The notes: generated by a model not told the origin, from the letters alone. Positions 43,779 through 56,741 are shown, numbered from the stretch's first letter. The stretch: 64,000 bases of DNA from Thinopyrum elongatum (GCA_011799875.1 CM022298.1:498255357-498319356); one strand, 5' to 3'. Numbers and translations: made by a program.

Positions 43779-45332
43779 GTACATGGGTATGGGCACTCAC
43801 CTTGGCTTATGCCAAGCTTGGGGGAGGTGCCCCGGTATCGTATCACCATCACATCTTTATCATTATCATTTATCTTAGTTCGATCCTTTTGGTTTTATCG
43901 TCATTTAGAAGAATAAAAGTTTTAGTATGATCTAGTCTTTGAGTTTTGCTTTGTGTTTCATCTATGTAATCAAGTGTGAGAGTTATATAATAAAGATTAG
44001 TTTTGAGTTGAGGGCTTTGCTTTCTTGCTTTGATCTTGGAAAATAAAAAGAATAAAAGAAATAAAAAGATTATATAATAATTTTATGGAGAGTGATGACT
44101 TCACATATAAGAAGTATGTCACATGAAATTTGTTGAGGGTTGACAAACATAGTATTGGTCACTGTTGCAATTAATAGGAAGTAATAAAGAAAGAGAGGTT
44201 TCACATATAAATACACTATCTTGGACATCCTTTGTGATTGTGAGCACTCATTAAAATATTATATGCTAATAAGTTGATGTTGGACAAGGAAGGCAACATA
44301 ATGGGTTATGTTTTCTTATATCCTAATAGAAGTTATATTGTCATGGATCCTCCAACATGTTGAGCTTGCTTCTCATCCTATGCTAGCCCAAAACTTCCAC
44401 ACTAAGTAGAGATACTACTTGTGCATCCAAAACCCTTAACCTAGTTTTGCCATGAGAGTCCACTATATCTACCTATGGATCGAGAAAGATCCTTCAAGTA
44501 AGTTGTCATCGGTGCAAGCAATAAAAATTGCTCTTTAAATATGTATGATATTTTAGTGTGAGGAAAATTAGCTTTATACGAATTTGTGATGTGGAAGAAA
44601 TAAAAGCGATGAATTGCATAATAAAGTTCTCTATCAGAAGCGGCAATATAAAGTGATGTTCCCTTGCATTAAGATTTCGTGCATCCAACCACAAAAGTGC
44701 ATGATAACCTCTGCTTCTCTCTGCGAAGGGTCTATCTTTTATTTTACCTTCTACCTTTATACAAGAGTCATGGTGATCTTCACCCATCCTTTTTATATTT
44801 TCTCTTTTTGGCAAGCACTATGTGTTGGGGAAGATCCAGACATATATATATCCACTCAGATGTAGGTGTTCAAAAATTATTACTGTGGATGTTACCCTTG
44901 AGGTGAATGGTTGGGAGGCGAAACTGTAATCCCCTATCTTCCTATGTGTTTGATTGAAGCTTTGATCTCATAAGTATCGCGTGAGTGTTAGCAATTATGA
45001 AGTATTAAATGATGGTTGAGTATGTGAACTTGCTAAATAAAATGTCTTACATTGACTCTTTCTGATGTTATTACAAATTGCAATTGCTTCATTGACCGAG
45101 ATCATAGTTTGTTAGTTTTCAATAAAGTTTTTGGTTCATACTTTACCTTGTGAATGAATTGTCACTTTAGCATAAGAAGTTATATGAAAATATATTGCTG
45201 TTCTAAAAAGATGATCATGATGCCCTCATGTCTGTATTTTATTTTATCGACACCTCTATCTCTAAATATGTGGACATGATTATCGATTTCAGCTTTCGCT
45301 TGAGGACAAGCGAGGTCTAAGCTTGGGGGAGT
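43779..45332. other. Non-coding 3' region of the third LTR element
   Basis: AT-rich, no convincing ORF. AAGCTTGGGGGAG-type words occur near 43817 and at 45320; the latter is the polypurine tract before the LTR. Confidence 0.6.
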
Positions 45333-46843
45333 TGATACGTCCATTTTGCATCATGCTTTTATGTTGATATTCATTGCATTATGGGTTGTTATTTCACATT
45401 ATGGTACAATACTTATGCCTTTTCTCTCTTATTTTACAAGATTTACAAGAAGAGGGAGAATGCCGGCAGCTGGAATTCTGGACCGAAAAGGACAAATCTG
45501 AGATACCTATTCTGCACAACTCCAAATCTGCTCAAACTTTACGGAGAATTATTTTGGAATATATAAAAATATTAGGAAAATAAACAACAGTAGGGGACCC
45601 ACCAGGTGGCCCCAAGCCTGGGGGGGTGCCCTACCCCCAAGGCGCCCCCCAGGGCTTGTGGGCCCCCTGGCCATCATCCGGTGCCCATCTTCTGCTATGT
45701 GGAGGCTTTTGACCTAGAAAAAATAAGAAGGAAGCTTTCGGGATGAAGCGCCGCCGTCTCGAGGTGGAACCTGGGCAGAAGCAATCTAGGGCTCCGGCAA
45801 AGCGATTCTCCCAGGGAAACTTCCCTCCGGGAGGGGGAAATCGAAGCCATCGTCATCACCAACGATCCTCTCATCGAGGGAGGGTCAATCTTCATCAACA
45901 TCTTCATCAGCACCATCTCCTCTTAAACCCTAGTTCATCTCTTGTATTCAATCTTTGTCTCAAAACCTCAGATTGGTACTTGTGGGCTGCTAGTAGTGTT
46001 GATTACTCTTCGTAGTTGATGCTAGTTGATTTATTTGGTGGCAGATCATATGTTTAGATCCTTAATGATATTTATTACCCCTCTGATCTTGAACATGAGC
46101 ATTCTTTGTGAGTAGTTATGTTTGTTCATGAGGACATGGGAGAAGTGTTGTTATAAGTAATCATGTGAATTTGGTATTCGTTCGATATTTTGATGAGATG
46201 TATGTTGTCTTTCCTCTAGTGTTGTTATGTGAACGTCGGTTACATGACACTTCATCATGATTTGGGCCTAGGGGAAGGCATTGGGAAGTAATAAGTAGAT
46301 GATGGGTTGCTAGAGTGATAGAAGCTTAACCTCTAGTTTATGCGTTGCTTTGTAAGGGGCTGATTTGGATCCACATGTTTCATGCTATGGTTAGATTTAT
46401 ATTAATTCTTCTTTCGTAGTTGCGGATGCTTGCGAGAGGGGTTAATCATAAGTGGGAGGCTTGTCCAAGTAAGGATAGCACCCAAGCACCGGTCCACCCA
46501 CATATCAAATTATCAAAGTAGCGAACGCGAATCATATGAGCATGATGAAAACTAACTTGAAAATAATTCCCATGTGTCCTCGGGGGTGCTTTGCCTTATA
46601 TAAGAGTTCATCAAGGCTTATCCTTTGCTATAGAAAGGATTGGGCCACCCTGCTGCACCTTTGCTACACTTGTTACCCGTTACGAATTATCTTATCACCA
46701 AACTATCTGTTACTGATAATTTCAGTGCCTTCAGAAAATACCTTGCTGAAAACCGCTTGTCATTTCCTTCTGTTCCTCGTTGGGTTCGACACTCTTACTT
46801 GTTGAAGGGACTATGATTGATCCCCTATACTTGTGGGTCATCA
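45333..46843 (+). repeat. 3' LTR of the third LTR element
   Basis: 1511 bp, TGATACGTCCATTTTGCATC to TTGTGGGTCATCA. Its right end is independently confirmed: the next bases (GAGCATCTCGCAAGAAGG) are the middle of a repeat unit known from 59002, 59510 and 60010, so GAGCA is the likely target duplication. Confidence 0.75.
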
Positions 46844-47440
46844 GAGCATCTCGCAAGAAGGATCATGGTTTCCAAAAGGAGATGTGTCGATTCAAACTCC
46901 AGTGGCTGGTGACTTCATCGTTTGGCCTCATAAAACTTTCCACGGTACGCAATCACCATTATACCACGAGTTTGATTTTCTAACACGTTTCAGGTTTCGT
47001 TTGCTATATTTAAGACATTTTTTAATTTTAACATGCATTTTGGGCATATAAATCAAATCCCAACCGCAACTGCATGTGCTGATGAAAGGGACGAGGATTG
47101 TCGTTCGATCTGGGAGCATCTAACGGTGCAAACGTACGATCCATGGGGTTTGGGTTCTGGCCAGTCAGAACACACAACTCCGATCACATGCGCAGCAGGG
47201 GGGCATCGTCCAGGGTTTGGTAGGCACATGGCTTTCGTGAGTGAATTGTGTGCTATTTGAAAACATTTACATCTACTAACAGCATATTTTCGTTTGCATG
47301 AAAACATGAGTTCATCGTTTCGCCTCGAATTTTTTTCCATGGTAAGCAATCACCATTGTACCCTAAGGTTCGATTTTTTTGGTGCATTTGAGATCTCGTT
47401 CGCTATATTTGAGCCTTTTTTTGCATTTACTGTATATATA
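46844..47440 (+). repeat. Partial copies of the ~500-bp repeat
   Basis: 46844-47260 matches 60010-60400 over its whole length (GAGCATCTCGCAAGAAGGATCATGG and onward to GGCACATGGCTTTCGTGA). 47300-47430 matches the middle of the unit again (CATCGTTTCGCCTCGA, AAGCAATCACCAT, CGCTATATTTGAGCC). The first is cut by the LTR. Confidence 0.8.
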
Positions 47441-50400
47441 TATATAAAAGATAGGACGAACAAAGAACAAAGTTTTTCGATCACTTACTTCGCTCGCCCT
47501 TTTTTGATCATTTTTTTAATGCAAATAGATTCAATCTAGTAATTTCTTTTAGATTAAGTCATGCGTCTTGTTTGACCGTGTGCAGTGTACAGTAGCGTGT
47601 AGTGTACAGTACAGTATTTTTTTAATCCCCCACTTTGTTGTTCGATTGGAGGTTTACAAGTGAACATAAAGAGATTAATGCAAGCGCGCCGCTATGCATC
47701 TTTGCCAGAGAACCTGTACTTCAGAGAACCTGAACTCTCTCTGAATTGTTGTGGATGTTTTTTCGTTCAGAGGCAGGAGGAAGAGAAGACAGCAATCAAC
47801 ACACACGTTTTGAAAAAAATTGTTCGAAAGTCAAGAATTTTTATGCCCTGGTTCAGTGGATGCTCTCTTCCTTAGTTTGTCAGAAAATTGAAGTCCATGT
47901 ATATGGAAAAATGATGATTGCGTGTGTATATCGGGGAGCACAAAAAAATTGTGACTGACCAAGGGCCACTGATGCTGAACTTCTGTGCAGTGGGTACTTG
48001 AAATTATATGTGTATAAAAAGACAGAAGTTCAAATATAACAAATGAAAAAGTTCAAAAATATGTAACACGATATAAAGATTCATGTACGAAATTCACATG
48101 CAGAGAAAAAAAATGTAAATTTCCATAGAAGTTCATTTTTTTTAAATTCGCATAGAGTAAGAAAGGTGCATTTCTCAAAAAGGATGTACTCCAAACTACA
48201 TATTCTCTAATTAATGAAGTTCAAATTAAAATAACACAGAAGTTCAAAGTTTATTAAAATCCTAGGATTTACATGTTCAAAAAACAAAAAAACCAATGAC
48301 ATTTTTGGCATTTTAAAAAACAACATATAAGCGATGATCAATTTTGACAAAACTCTCTAGATGCAAAAGTTTCTCCTATTCAATACCCTTTCAACGGGAT
48401 GTCATATGATCTATTCCGTTAAACGGTTCAAAATTTTGGGCCACTGCAAAAACGGAGCATTTTGATGTTCGCAACGAAAACTTGGATCATGTCGGCTAGT
48501 AAAGAATAAAACATAGAAGTTCAAATTAAAAAAACTAGGAAGTTCGAATTTAAAAACTTGGATTTTTATTGCTACTAAATAAACAAATAAAACCGAGAAG
48601 TCCCAAATAAAATACAGAGTAGTTTTGATGTATACAAAAAACAGAGAGAAGTTCAAAGCAAAAAGAACAAGCGGTTCAACTACTACATCGAGTGTGTTTC
48701 ATATAAGAAAAAGGAATAAAAAGACAATGTCTGAAAAGACTTTTGCTAGAAGTTCACGTGGTTGGCCCAGGAAAGTTCAAAAATTCTTGTGAAGGAGGTT
48801 CTTCGTGTATTTACATGTGCAAAAATACACAAAAAATGTTGTGCAAGAATTTGATGAATGGGTGAGGATTTACGAACAACAAATACGTGACAAAAGTTCA
48901 ACATGAAAACAGCGAGCAGTTCAACTACTACACCGAATGCGTTTCAGATGAGAATAAAAAGAATAAAAAACTAAAATCCTAACAGGGTTGTTGCAAAAAG
49001 TTCACGTGCCCCTCCGAGTGCAGTTCAAGATTGCTAGTGCGAGGCGTCCTACCTTCAGTTACATGTTTAAAACAGGCAAAAACGATGTTGTTTTTTCAAT
49101 TTTTAAAACTGCTCTCAAACGGCAGTGAATTTGTAACACATGTCTACATAAAAAACTTGCTCCTATTCATAAGCTTTCCAACGGTATATTATATGCTACA
49201 TTCCGATGTACGGTTTAAAAGTTTCATGTATACCAATTAAAACATGTTTTTATGTATTGAAAAGATTCTTTTGAACCGTCACGAGTATGAAAAAATGATC
49301 AACATGTGAAAGTTGCGTGTTTTCAACAGCTTTCAATCGGTATATCATTTGCTCAATTCCGGTAAGTGGTTGGGGAGTTACGAGTAAAAAACAACACGTG
49401 AAAAATAGAGTGAAGTTCAAAAAGAACTGCTCCAGAAGTTCAACCTCTTCACGAAGTGCATTTTCGGAGACTCTGTTTTTCCGATGAAGGCAGAACGCAT
49501 GATCTCAGAAGTTCAGATTGATAACTGCCAGAAGTTCACGTACTACACGGTGTGCATTTTGTATTAAAAAAAGAATGAAAACGCAAAGCCTAAAGTTTTG
49601 TTGTTAGAAGTTCAAGTGCTCGGCCCGAGAAAGTTAAAAAATTCTTGTGAGAGAGGTTGAACAAAAATACGTGATAGAAGTTCAAGGTGAAAACAACGAG
49701 AAGTTCAACTACTGCAAGGAATGCATTTCAGGTGAGAATAAAAGTATAAAAAAATAAAAGCTTAAAAGGTTTGTTGAAAGAAGTTCAAGTGCTCTGTCCG
49801 GGGAAGCTCAAAAATTCTTGCGAGAGAGGTTCACCTTGTATTTCCATGTTCAAAAACACAAGAAAGAAATTGTATTTTTGCATTTTAAAATAATTCTCTC
49901 AATCCACAAAGAAGTTCAGTTATTATTTGGGAGCAATTTGATTTCAAAAGAAAAAAAATCAAATTATAAAAATGGAAAAAGTTAATGTACTACATGGTGT
50001 GTGTTTAATATGAGAAAAATGAATTAAAAGGCAAGGTCCAAATTTTTTGTTGTTATAAGTTCAAGTCCTCGGTCGGAGAAAGTTAAAATAATTATTGTGA
50101 GAGAGGTTTATACAAAAGGAATATCATTTATGTAACACTGACGAATGGATGAGAAAATTACAAACGAAAATACGTCACAGAAGTTCAACGTGAAAACAGC
50201 AGGAAGTTCAACTACTACACTGAATGAATTTCAGATGAAAAACTTTTAAAACCGTCGCGAGTATGAAAAAATGATCAACACAGGAAAGTTGCGTGTTTAC
50301 AGCAGCTTTCCATCGGTATATCACTTGCTCAATTCTGGTGAGTGGATGGAGAGCTACGAGCAAAAAAAGCACATGAAAAATGGAGTGAAGTTCAAGTAGA

Positions 50401-51535
50401 CATGCCGAGAAGTTCAAGTTCTTCACGCGGTGAATTTTCGAAGAATCAGTTTCGTGATAAAGGCAGAACGAATGATCTCGCCGTTTTCGAAATTAATTGA
50501 AAATGGCCAGGAATCAGAGAAAACCATCAACATGAAAAAGTTTCGCATTTTCCGTAGATTTTCAATGGTATATTATTTGCCCCATTCCGATAAAGTTTGT
50601 AGAAATTACGGCGAAAATACATTTTTAGCCATTTTCAAAATTGACTTAAAACTGTAAAGAACTGGGAGAAACAATATATACCAAAAAGTTTTGCATTTGT
50701 TCAAGCTTTCAAACGCCATATCATTTGCAGCATTTGGACGTACGGTTAAAAAATTAACTCGAAAATACGAACTCGGTGGAACTTGTACCATTTTCTAAAT
50801 TACTCTTAAACCGTTCAAAATTAGAAAAAACTTTCAACATGAAAAAGTAGCGCATTTTCATAAGCTTTCCAACGCCATATCGTTTGCCTCAATTGGATTA
50901 GCCGTTTAGAAATGGCATCGAAAATACGAACTCGGCTGTTCGGTTTATGAAATTTTACGATTTTCCAAATTACTCTTTAACCATAGGGAATTAGAGAAAA
51001 CTATCAACAGGTGGAAGGAGCGGTTTTGCAGCAGCTTTCCAACGCCATATTATTTACCTCATTCCAATAAACGGTTTAGAAATGCGATCGAAAATACGAT
51101 TCATGTTTTTTGTATGAAGAAAAAACGGTTTTCAAAACTACTCTTAAACTGCTTACATTTTGCCAAAAATTTAACTTGGGACATGATACTCGTGTCCATA
51201 GCTTTCCAACGGTATATCGCAAGCCCCATTTGGGCAATGTTTGCGGAAGTTCAACCTAGCACTGGGCGAAGTTCAGGTCGAACAACTCAGGCAGTAAAAT
51301 TGCAACAGACGCATGTTCATCACGACCCGAGAGCAAAATCCCCCAATGAGCGAGATTCCTATTTAAAACGGGCATTTAGTTGCTAAAAACCGTTTGCAGA
51401 TTACAATTACATCACATAGAACATGACTGACCCGAATAATTCGCGTGGGGAGACACGGTTGCGAAGATAGCCCGAAGGTCGGGTTCGTACAAAGAGAACT
51501 TCAGGTTGTGTAACTCAGGAAGTTCAGGTTGTGAT
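47441..51535. repeat. GTTCAA-rich repeat region, left part
   Basis: About 4 kb in which AAGTTCAA or GAAGTTCA recurs every 30-80 bp. Larger units begin with AGCTTTCCAACGCCATAT (about 49172, 49328, 50302, 50703, 50861, 51031, 51198; the last four at 158, 170 and 167 bp). No real ORF; weak ORFs are in A-rich text. The class of element is unknown to me. Confidence 0.7.
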
Positions 51536-51591
51536 CAGAATAATATTCTGATCCCGTGATTAGAATAGTGTTTATACAGAATATTATTCTG
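51536..51591. repeat. CAGAATAATATTCTG inverted pair
   Basis: CAGAATAATATTCTG at 51536-51550 and its reverse complement CAGAATATTATTCTG at 51577-51591, 26 bp apart. The second word recurs at 53892 followed by the same GTTACT-GGCCCT context. Could be a terminal inverted repeat junction. Confidence 0.7.
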
Positions 51592-53415
51592 TTACTCCTG
51601 GCCCTATAAGGCCCGATCTATAGTTTCCGAACCCCTGCAGCCCATTCGTCCCACTCCTCTCCATCACCCAGCGTGACCCACGCCACACCCCCACCCTAAC
51701 CGGCCGCAACCCACGTCCCGCCGACGAGCCGCCTCCCCACCTCCCACCGACGAGCCGCCCCACCTCCCGGCGGACGATCCGCCCCCACCCTCACCGTCCC
51801 GCCCCGTGTCCCTCCCTCGCTCCCTCCTGCCCCCCTCCCCCCCTTCCCCCCTTTACTTTCCCCCCTCCCCCCTCCCATCTTACGCTCCTCCCCCCTCACC
51901 TCCAGCCGACGCGCCGTCCCCCACCTCCCGCCGATGCGTCGCTCCTTCCACCTTCCGATGACGAGCCGCTCCCCGACCTCCCGTCGAAGAGCCGCCGCCT
52001 TGATCCACCCGGCGCAGGCGTCCTTCCTCTCTGCCACCTCTCCTGCATCGACGATGCCCGGCGTCTCACCCCGGGCCGCCACACGTCATTTTCCGTGGTC
52101 GTCGGCGCCGCACAAGCTTCTTCGGCCGCCACGCCGCCTGGATCCAACGAGGCTGCGTCGCACCGGCCTCAGATCCGCCCGCCTCCACGCCTCCACCCGC
52201 CCACGCCGGCCCCGGCCCTGGATCCCCCTCGAACCAATTTCCTGCCATGGACAAGGTCAGTTCAACTTCACTTACTACACCTATTGCCACTGAACTCTGA
52301 ACTCTGATTATTGCCACTGATTTCTTGTACTGCCTTCCATGAAATAACCTGACAAAAGAATACTGAACATTGTGCACTAAGCTGAAGAAGTGTTGTCAGT
52401 ACATGCTTTTTTGTAAAAAAATTGTCAATTCATGAAAAAAGCAAAAACACAAATAGACACTGTTCTCTTGTCCGTTCGGTATGTATTCTATCATCAGTTC
52501 AAAGAGAAGAAATTCCTTTTTCTTCAATGTGTATTCTATCGTCAGTTCGGTGTGTATTTTTGTTCTTTGTTCTCCGGTACACAGAGAAGAAAATATCGTC
52601 AGTGCATGAAAAGAGAATTTGTGTACTGAACTCAGTATTAGTTTGGTGTGTATTCTGTTGTCAGTTTGGTGTGTAAAATTTATTCATTCTCATGATTTTA
52701 TAAAACCGCATGCACTCTCTGTACAGCTAAGTTCAGACAAAAAGGTTCATTTTGTAAAATGAGTAGACCTAGCGCACGGGACATAGTGAGGATCCCTCCG
52801 TTCATGAACATGACTGACTGACTGGTACCTCACTTTTCCAACACATGCACACATACTGGTTTGAAGCAAAAATGGTTTTAATTAAAAACAATGACTAGTA
52901 CGAATTAAAAACAATGATCAATTCGAAATAAAAGAAATGATTAGTTTGAGATAAAAGAAATGATAACTTCGAATTAAAAAATGTCACCGCATCGTCCCGC
53001 CGCCACACGGCCTCCGTCGTCGCGGTCCGCCTGGTGACGTGCACCGTCATCCATGGTGGCCTGCGCCCCCACCGCGGCCACCCGTCCTCGAACGCCCTCA
53101 CCGACGCCTTCAGTTTAATCCACCTCCCCTTTCTGAAAATCTTTTCCTTCAGTTCCACAGTACCTAGAAAATCAGTTAAATCCATCTCCCTATTTTTGAA
53201 AACACGTACACCCTGATTTCGATCTAGGAGAACGACCATTTTCTGGAGCATTTTTTCACTAGTGTCCTGTTTTGTTATCAATGCTGTCTAATTTCAGTAG
53301 TATCATGTTTTGTTGTCGATCCCGTCCTCGGCATCCATGAGCGCAAGCACCCCGTGTCCAGCGGCGAGATGAAGGCCACCCGTGATCCCTCCTTCCCGTC
53401 ATCACTTCCACCTCG
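51592..53415. other. GC-rich leader and AT-rich intron-like DNA
   Basis: 51650-52250 is Pro/Arg-coding GC-rich text with CCACCTCCCGCCGACGAGCCG-type tandem words of about 27-30 bp, open in several frames and probably a former 5' exon. It is followed by AT-rich DNA with many TCAGTTC words. No domain. Confidence 0.4.
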
Positions 53416-53661
53416 TGTGAGTTTGTTGCCCAGAACAAGCACGGCCAGCTACAGTTCCCGGTGGTCGCCTTGGCCACCCTCGGCCACGAGCTCGTCCACC
53501 ATGGTTACTGGCAGCTGTCCAAGTGGAGCGCGGACATCGGTCCAAGTAGAATTGCGGCCACCATCTTCACCAAGCGCTACACAGCCGTCCAAGTCAAGCA
53601 CACACAACAGTCCAAGGGATGCATCATCACTGATGGATTCAGCATCTTTTTATTAGTTTGA
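53416..53661 (+). pseudogene. Captured gene fragment, copy 1 (GHELVHHGYW)
   Basis: Open frame CEFVAQNKHGQLQFP, VVALATLGHELVHHGYWQLS, then KWSADIGPSRIAATIFTKR, ending TAG 53659. No ATG; entered from a CGTGTGAG that may be an exon border. The same segment recurs at 55234-55428. I do not recognise the parent gene. Confidence 0.5.
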
Positions 53662-55233
53662 ATTCTGCAAGTCTCAATTCTATGGAAGCTTGCCGGCGAT
53701 GCGGCCAGCATGCTTTCGGTAAAATAGTGGCCACCACAAACGGCATTGGCAGCCAGCACATGCAGTACATGCTCGACTGTTGCACACAGCCGCCATGGAC
53801 GTGCACATATGTAAGTATGCAGTAGATCTAAATGCATGTAAGAAATAGAGAGACTGACTATGATAAAGCATTTCCTACATGGTTTAAGAGCCAGAATATT
53901 ATTCTGTTACTGTCGGCCCTCTTATAGGGTCCGACGGCCCGATTACACAATCACGAGAAAAACACAACCGTCCACACAATAAACAAAAAAGCCCACCCAC
54001 CCCAGCTACATCCAAACCTCCCTCGACGCCCACCTCCCGTGTAGCACCGCCGCCAGCCACCTCCCGGCCGGGAAACAGGTAACTTAGACAAAATTTAAAT
54101 AAACTATCAAAAAAACATGAGTAGACTACTGGTTTGGCCAGTTTCGAGTTTTGGCCTGGTTGAACTTTTGATAGAGCATCGGTTGTTGTCAGTTCTAGTG
54201 CGCTCAAGCATAAGGAGGGATTGACCTGTTATCGATGGATCACTATCGATAACTTAACTTATTATGTCAGTTCTAGTTCGGCGCTAGCGAAGGTACAAAT
54301 GTACTGAATGTTCACACCTTTAATCTTTTCATTTTGTGAAAAGACATCAATTCAGTATGAAAAAGGAACATAATAGGTTAACTTTGCAAGTGCATCAGTT
54401 CACCTTGATCAAAATACATAAGTGCACCGTCAAGTTTTCCATCAGTTCACTTATAAAAAAACAGGAAGTTGGTTGTGTAAAGAAAACCGGAGAACCAATG
54501 TTAGTCTAGAAGTTTAGTAGGTAACTCCAAGCAAGTGCGCTCGTTAGAAAATTTTGGGTTTCCTATATTTTATAGACTACAGAAATTTTGAGTTTGCTAT
54601 GTTTGCATTACTTAATGTGTATGTATGATGTATTAAATTCCAGTGCAAAATTAGTTAAGTTCAGTACAATTTGTACTATAAAATACAGTACAGCAAGCAA
54701 TTGTTTTGAGTGTTTTTACACAACCAATGATGTTGGCATTTCACTTCCAAGGATGCAGTCCTGTGGTATAGCAACTTAGTAACTAGAAAGAAGATACATC
54801 AGTTCAAAAAGTACTTTCCATAAGTAGTTAAGAGTTTATTTGGGGTGGTTAGCAATTCAGTAACTAGAAAAAGGATACATCAGTTCAAACATACATGCCA
54901 CAAGTATTTAACCACTGACCTGAGAATTAAACATGATGCTCAGTGTATTCTCTCAATCTTAGTTGTCTTGCCTCATATGAAAAAAATAGTGTTATATTAT
55001 ATGGTGCTAATTTACATCAGGTCAAGATGAATCCTTTTCATCAACTCAAGATCATTTGGTTTAGTTATTTCATAAAAAAAACTTTGAAATAAAAACACGT
55101 ATAAAGGTGCAACCTTCTGGCTGCCCTCGGCGATGCTCCCCGCCACCACTCCGCCTCATCCCGGTGAGTGGTCTGGCACCGCTGCGTCCAGCGGTCCAAC
55201 ACTGTCGGCCGAGGCTATTCACTGTCGCCTCGG
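53662..55233. other. Spacer with a second CAGAATATTATTCTG unit
   Basis: No gene. 53892-53950 repeats the 51577 junction, followed by a short GC-rich stretch (54000-54080) and then AT-rich DNA with many CAGTTCA words. Confidence 0.5.
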
Positions 55234-55428
55234 TGTGAGTTCGCTGTCGAGAACAAGCATGACCACCTATAGTCCCAGGTGGTCACCTTGGCAGCCCTCG
55301 ACCATGAGCTCATCCACCATGGTTACTGGCAGCCGTCGAAGTGGAGCGCGGACAACAGTCCAAGTAGAATTGTGGCCACCATCTTCACCACGTGCTGCAC
55401 AGCCGTCCAAGTCGAGCACACACAATAG
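55234..55428 (+). pseudogene. Captured gene fragment, copy 2
   Basis: Same frame as copy 1: CEFAVENKHDHL, a TAG, VVTLAALDHELIHHGYWQP, KWSADNSPSRIVATIF, stop TAG 55426. More decayed than copy 1. The two copies lie 1.82 kb apart in the same orientation, each downstream of a CAGAATATTATTCTG-type unit. Confidence 0.5.
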
Positions 55429-56556
55429 TCCAAGGTGATGCATGATCCCCATTACTTCTCCCCCTAGGTGCCCCTCCACTGTTTGTTGAAATGCCTACAA
55501 GAATTATAACTACTATGTTTCCATCTTTCTCTTCTTTTTTAAACTGAACCTAAACACCTGTACTACTATATCATCTGCTAAAAATGAAGACGTCGTCTCA
55601 AATGTGTGGAAAGAATTTCATTGCATTTTGTGCTTGTGAGTTGCTCAAATGTTTGTTTGCTGCTGTTCATATTCGCATGTGAAAAAAAGTTTATGTAAAT
55701 TATGTGGCTAGTATAGTTCAGAAAAAAGTGTGGAGATGATAAATCTAAAGTTTACTTTTCAGGAACTTTGCTTGCAACACCTAGACAGGTCAAAAATTGT
55801 GGCACGTTCAGTACAAAAAAATGTGGAGATGAAGTAAATTTGAAACTTTACAGGGGCTGGGGGTACTTCACTACTAAATAAACATTGATTCAATATGTAC
55901 TAGATGTTCCTGTACTAATGCTCAATAGCAAGTCCATGTATTACTACATGAGAAGTACAAAAATTACTGCTAGTGAAGGTTCATTTAAATCACGACGTGT
56001 GAATCGGGGTCAGCCCCTGCCACCATGCTCCTACACGGCCGGGTGGTCATGATGATTAGCAGTATGTACACAAAACATCAATGTTTGCTTGATGGCCATT
56101 CCTGATCCACATACTTACATAAGATGCATACATCTATGCACGTGTGTTGATGAATTGGTTTACTAGTAGAACCTTGTAAAGATATTCCCACTTTACTGTA
56201 TACACATAGATTTTTGAAATTAGTGTCTGCTGATGTGGCTCATATGCTTGAACTTACATCTATAAAAAAAATGACATGTTAATTTCATGCACGGCCGCCG
56301 CGGTCGTCACTGACGGTGAGACGGTTGCTTGCGTGTGTAGGAGTACTATGTAGTTGCAGATTAGCTATTACTCTCACTCAGCATGGTTTGGAGGAGTGCT
56401 ACCTAGTTGCACATTGTATCAGGTGTTTCTCTTACTACTCTGGTGCTGATTCTTGGACACAGTATAATTTCTCGTATGTTTCATTAAATAGAGCACATGA
56501 AACCTAAGTCAGTTCGCAGTAATCTCAATTTTGTGATGCATCTTCTTTCCGTTTAG
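55429..56556. other. AT-rich spacer
   Basis: No gene recognised. A signal-peptide exon for the peptide gene at 56557 would be expected here or upstream, but I could not find a convincing one. Confidence 0.4.
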
Positions 56557-56741
56557 AACCTGCACGAGTTTCGGCCAAGGAACCATCATCGGGCAGCAGG
56601 GTGTCCCCTGAGTTATGTGCAACAACGGTCATTGAACTCGGTAAGCCTTGCACAGATAGCATGTGCAATGATGAATGCATGAAGATCTTTCCAGGTCCTG
56701 GCGACTATGAGAAAGGCAAGTGCTTATGCGGTTTTTGCTGA
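56557..56741 (+). CDS. Exon of a defensin-like cysteine-rich peptide
   Basis: Splice acceptor CTTTCCGTTTAG, exon from 56557 in phase 2, 60 codons and TGA 56739-56741. After a Ser/Lys-rich stretch the mature part has seven cysteines: C-x10-C-x4-C-x3-C-x13-C-x1-C-x2-C, reading ELC, KPC, SMCNDEC, GKCLCGFC. The C-x3-C followed by C-x-C is the cysteine-stabilised alpha-beta signature of plant defensin-like peptides, whose genes usually have a signal peptide in exon 1 and the mature peptide in exon 2. Exon 1 was not located. An intact gene would make a small secreted peptide for defence or cell signalling. The frame is undamaged although everything around it is repeat DNA. It could be a captured fragment. 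The even eighth cysteine of classic defensins is missing. Confidence 0.5.

Larger units (their letters stand above)
42950..46843 (+). mobile_element. 3' part of a third LTR retrotransposon
   Basis: Contains a leader-like segment, one small ORF (43260-43778), a long non-coding stretch and a 1.5-kb 3' LTR (45333-46843). The 5' LTR is not in the window; the truncated Gypsy LTR abuts its left side, suggesting nested insertion or deletion. No gag, protease, RT or integrase motifs. The size and layout fit a non-autonomous Gypsy-related family of Triticeae. Confidence 0.65.

Noticed and set aside
51696..52082. 128-codon Gly/Arg-rich reverse-strand frame
   Set aside because: GC-rich low-complexity sequence open in several frames. 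The composition explains the openness; the opposite strand is equally open.
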